Shown: positions 7,154 to 8,046 of the stretch, piece by piece
How positions within the stretch are numbered: position 1 is the first letter of the stretch
How the letters are laid out: every line of letters begins with the position of its first letter
NCBI GenBank assembly: GCA_029938505.1
Contig: JAOZUV010000078.1
Span: 1 to 8,046 of the forward strand
Origin: Bacteroidales bacterium
GTDB taxonomy: Bacteria > Bacteroidota > Bacteroidia > Bacteroidales > GCA-2711565
DNA: 8,046 nt
Reading direction: 5' to 3'
Translations under genes and position numbers: made by a program
Notes under the pieces: generated by a model
What the model saw: the letters and a program-made list of their open reading frames with translations, nothing else
The model's database searches: none
Told to the model about the DNA's origin: nothing

Positions 7154-7262
7154 CAAAGCAAAAACAAAAATCATAGAAATATGATAAGGGTTGTTTAAAA
7201 GCTATAGTTTTTAAACAACCCTTTTATATTTTTCAAGCACAGCTTGCTTTGTTTTTGCTTTG
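7154..7262. repeat. 15-bp inverted repeat enclosing the tmRNA terminator
   Basis: CAAAGCAAAAACAAA at 7154-7168, beginning right after the tmRNA discriminator base, is the exact reverse complement of 7248-7262. The arms enclose the terminator hairpin (7186-7223). A second inverted pair, GATAAGGGTT at 7183-7192 and AACCCTTATC at 7264-7273, is interleaved with it, so the two cannot form one simple nested stem. A small hairpin AAGCA/TGCTT lies at 7235-7249. The arms are low in complexity, but 15 of 15 matches at both sides of a terminator is more than expected by chance. Confidence 0.6.
7186..7233 (+). terminator. Intrinsic terminator of the tmRNA gene
   Basis: A perfect 15-bp stem is formed by AAGGGTTGTTTAAAA (7186-7200) and TTTTAAACAACCCTT (7209-7223) around an 8-nt loop, followed by a T-rich tract (TTATATTTTT). 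It lies 33 nt after the tmRNA 3' end, so the precursor would carry a trailer that needs trimming. The stem is AT-rich except at its base, in keeping with the genome. The hairpin is symmetrical and could in principle work from either side, but the T-tract favours + strand transcription. Confidence 0.85.
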
Positions 7263-7292
7263 AAACCCTTATCCTTTGATCAACAAAGTTAA

Positions 7293-7307
7293 TCCCTGCA
7301 GCTTCAC
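7293..7307. repeat. Second copy of the tmRNA 3' end (direct repeat, attachment-site-like)
   Basis: TCCCTGCAGCTTCAC at 7293-7307 repeats TCCCTGCAGCTCCAC at 7140-7154, the last bases of the tmRNA T arm and acceptor strand, with 14 of 15 identical. The copies are 153 bp apart in the same orientation. tmRNA and tRNA 3' ends are frequent targets of tyrosine integrases, which leave such direct repeats at element borders. The interval has no integrase or other gene, so this would be a decayed remnant or a local duplication. Confidence 0.5.
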
Positions 7308-7351
7308 CTTCGCCCGCCGAAGTACTTGCGATAAGCGAGACGAAGGCGGGC
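7307..7351. repeat. GC-rich palindromic element
   Basis: This block stands out from the AT-rich surroundings by its high GC content. GCCCGCC (7312-7318) pairs with GGCGGGC (7345-7351); inside it CTTGC (7325-7329) pairs with GCGAG (7335-7339) around GATAA, giving a nested two-part hairpin. A competing local hairpin, CTTCG-CCCGC-CGAAG, occupies 7308-7322. TTTT follows the outer stem, so it could also act as a second terminator. It resembles the dispersed intergenic palindromes (REP-like) of some bacterial genomes; only one copy lies in this window, so dispersal is not shown. Confidence 0.55.
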
Positions 7352-7495
7352 TTTTAATTCTTGCTGATTTTAACAAATTTTTACCTCCAAATTACTTACA
7401 TCTCCCCCAATTTTGAAAAACATATTCAATTTCTTATCTTTAAATGAAATTATACTTTCTGTGCAATGCATAAATCTTACTTCCTTTTGGTGAAA
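7352..7495. other. AT-rich intergenic stretch with no recognised gene
   Basis: Between the GC-rich palindrome and the operator-like palindrome I see no RNA gene, repeat or supported coding sequence. A reverse-strand open frame (7370-7588) crosses this stretch but has no recognisable domain and covers the cheR promoter region, so it is not called. Confidence 0.5.
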
Positions 7496-7514
7496 AATAG
7501 GTAATTTACCTATT
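7496..7514. promoter_or_regulatory. Perfect 19-bp palindromic operator-like site upstream of the cheR-like gene
   Basis: AATAGGTAATTTACCTATT is a perfect palindrome centred on base 7505, with nine paired positions on each side. It shares 16 of 17 core bases with the palindrome before the TPR histidine kinase (2084-2100). A TAnnTTTA element starts 30 bp after the centre, against 31 bp at the kinase gene, placing both near -42 of the implied start. This suggests binding of a homodimeric transcription factor, probably an activator; its identity is unknown. Confidence 0.65.
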
Positions 7515-7534
7515 AAAAATATTAAGTATAGTTG

Positions 7535-7542
7535 TACTTTTA
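7535..7542 (+). promoter_or_regulatory. Putative -7 promoter element of the cheR-like gene
   Basis: TACTTTTA fits TAnnTTTG except for the final base and would start transcription near 7547, about 40 nt before the ATG at 7588. As at the kinase gene, no -33 element is evident and the palindrome lies immediately upstream of where one would be. Confidence 0.35.
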
Positions 7543-7587
7543 TGATTGAATGACAGCCTAATAGAATTATAAGTGAACTAAGAATCA

Positions 7588-8046
7588 ATGAAAGAGGGAA
7601 ATGATACGCTTAGAAATATTTTAAACCTTTTGAAAGAGCAAAGAGGTTTCGACTTTAAGGGGTACCGTACGGCCATGCTTGAACGCCGCATTCAAAAAAG
7701 AGTTTTTGCCACTAAAAGCATTGACATCAATAATTATTTCGATTATTTAAAAAATCATCCCGATGAATTAGATAAGCTGATTGATGTGTTCACAATTAAT
7801 GTAAGTCGTTTTTTTAGAAATTCTTTGTCATTTGAATATATCTCTAAAAAAATTATTCCGGAATTATTTTTGGATAAAGCAAAAGAAAATGATAATAGTT
7901 TGAGAGTATGGTCGGCTGGCTGTTCATTTGGCGAAGAACCTTATTCAATGGCAATTATCATTAATGAATTCCTCCGAAAAGAAGAAACCTCTATTAAACT
8001 CAATATTTTTGCTACCGACATCGATAAAAAAGCGTTAAAGCGTTCT
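7588..8046 (+). CDS. CheR-type protein-glutamate methyltransferase (3' end missing)
   Basis: CheR enzymes transfer methyl groups from S-adenosylmethionine to glutamates of chemoreceptors or other signalling proteins. The frame is open from ATG 7588 to the window edge, giving 153 residues of a domain that is usually about 270-280. The CheR N-terminal helical domain is visible (FDFKGYRTAMLERRIQKRV, about residues 21-39), followed by INVSRFFRN (about 70-78), which matches the conserved TxVTxFFRx segment. The SAM-binding motif WSAGCSFGEEPYS lies near residues 108-120, and the second nucleotide-fold strand FATDIDKKAL near 142-151. In Bacteroidota such domains occur both alone and fused to CheB, PAS or histidine kinase modules; the missing part decides which, so no gene symbol is given. 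A palindrome and -7-like element precede it, matching those of the TPR histidine kinase. Confidence 0.9.
   Translation, partial: MKEGNDTLRNILNLLKEQRGFDFKGYRTAMLERRIQKRVFATKSIDINNYFDYLKNHPDELDKLIDVFTINVSRFFRNSLSFEYISKKIIPELFLDKAKENDNSLRVWSAGCSFGEEPYSMAIIINEFLRKEETSIKLNIFATDIDKKALKRS

Noticed and set aside
6970..7167. Reverse-strand 65-residue open frame
   Set aside because: It is the antisense of the tmRNA 3' half; its N-terminal part (GNRTLVQTS-like) comes from the complement of the T arm and acceptor, a known source of false protein calls.
7370..7588. Reverse-strand 72-residue open frame upstream of cheR
   Set aside because: No recognisable domain, low-complexity hydrophobic start, and it lies over the operator-like palindrome and promoter of the forward gene.

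Overview
The window looks like chromosomal DNA of an AT-rich member of the Bacteroidota, possibly Bacteroidales/Marinilabiliales-like, although the genus cannot be fixed from this sequence. The clues are the tmRNA tag ending NNYALAA, TAnnTTTG-type -7 promoter elements, start codons without clear Shine-Dalgarno sequences, and the protein families present. All genes lie on the + strand. No CRISPR array, transposase or complete mobile element is visible.

Layout. (1) 1-2054: the C-terminal ~70% of uvrA (nucleotide excision repair), cut by the window's left edge. (2) 2148-4244: a membrane sensor histidine kinase with a signal peptide, about eight TPR repeats, one transmembrane helix and a HisKA/HATPase core, with no receiver or output domain of its own. 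(3) 4356-6707: a compact block with a LOG-family (TIGR00730-like) Rossmann protein, a small retropepsin-like aspartic protease 9 bp behind it, and an NtrC-type sigma54 response regulator that ends straight after its AAA+ domain, with no C-terminal DNA-binding domain. A consensus -7 element inside the end of the protease gene probably gives the regulator its own promoter. (4) 6786-7153: the tmRNA gene ssrA, complete, with a predicted tag GTNNYALAA. (5) 7154-7587: a repeat-rich intergenic stretch with a strong terminator, a larger inverted repeat around it, a second copy of the last 15 nt of the tmRNA locus, a GC-rich palindromic element, and a promoter region. (6) 7588-8046: the N-terminal part of a CheR-type methyltransferase, cut by the right edge.

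How the parts may work together. UvrA and tmRNA are housekeeping (DNA repair and ribosome rescue). The kinase, the response regulator and the CheR protein are signalling genes. The best unexplained signal is a near-identical palindrome (AATAGGTAATTTrCCTAT) upstream of both the TPR histidine kinase and the cheR-like gene. In each case it lies about 30 bp before a TAnnTTTA -7-like element, so its centre falls near -42, where a class II activator would bind. This suggests that the two signalling genes share a transcription factor; that is inference. No clearly new multi-gene system is evident. The items most worth following are the shared palindrome, the HTH-less sigma54 activator with a changed GAFTGA loop, and the tmRNA 3'-end duplication.
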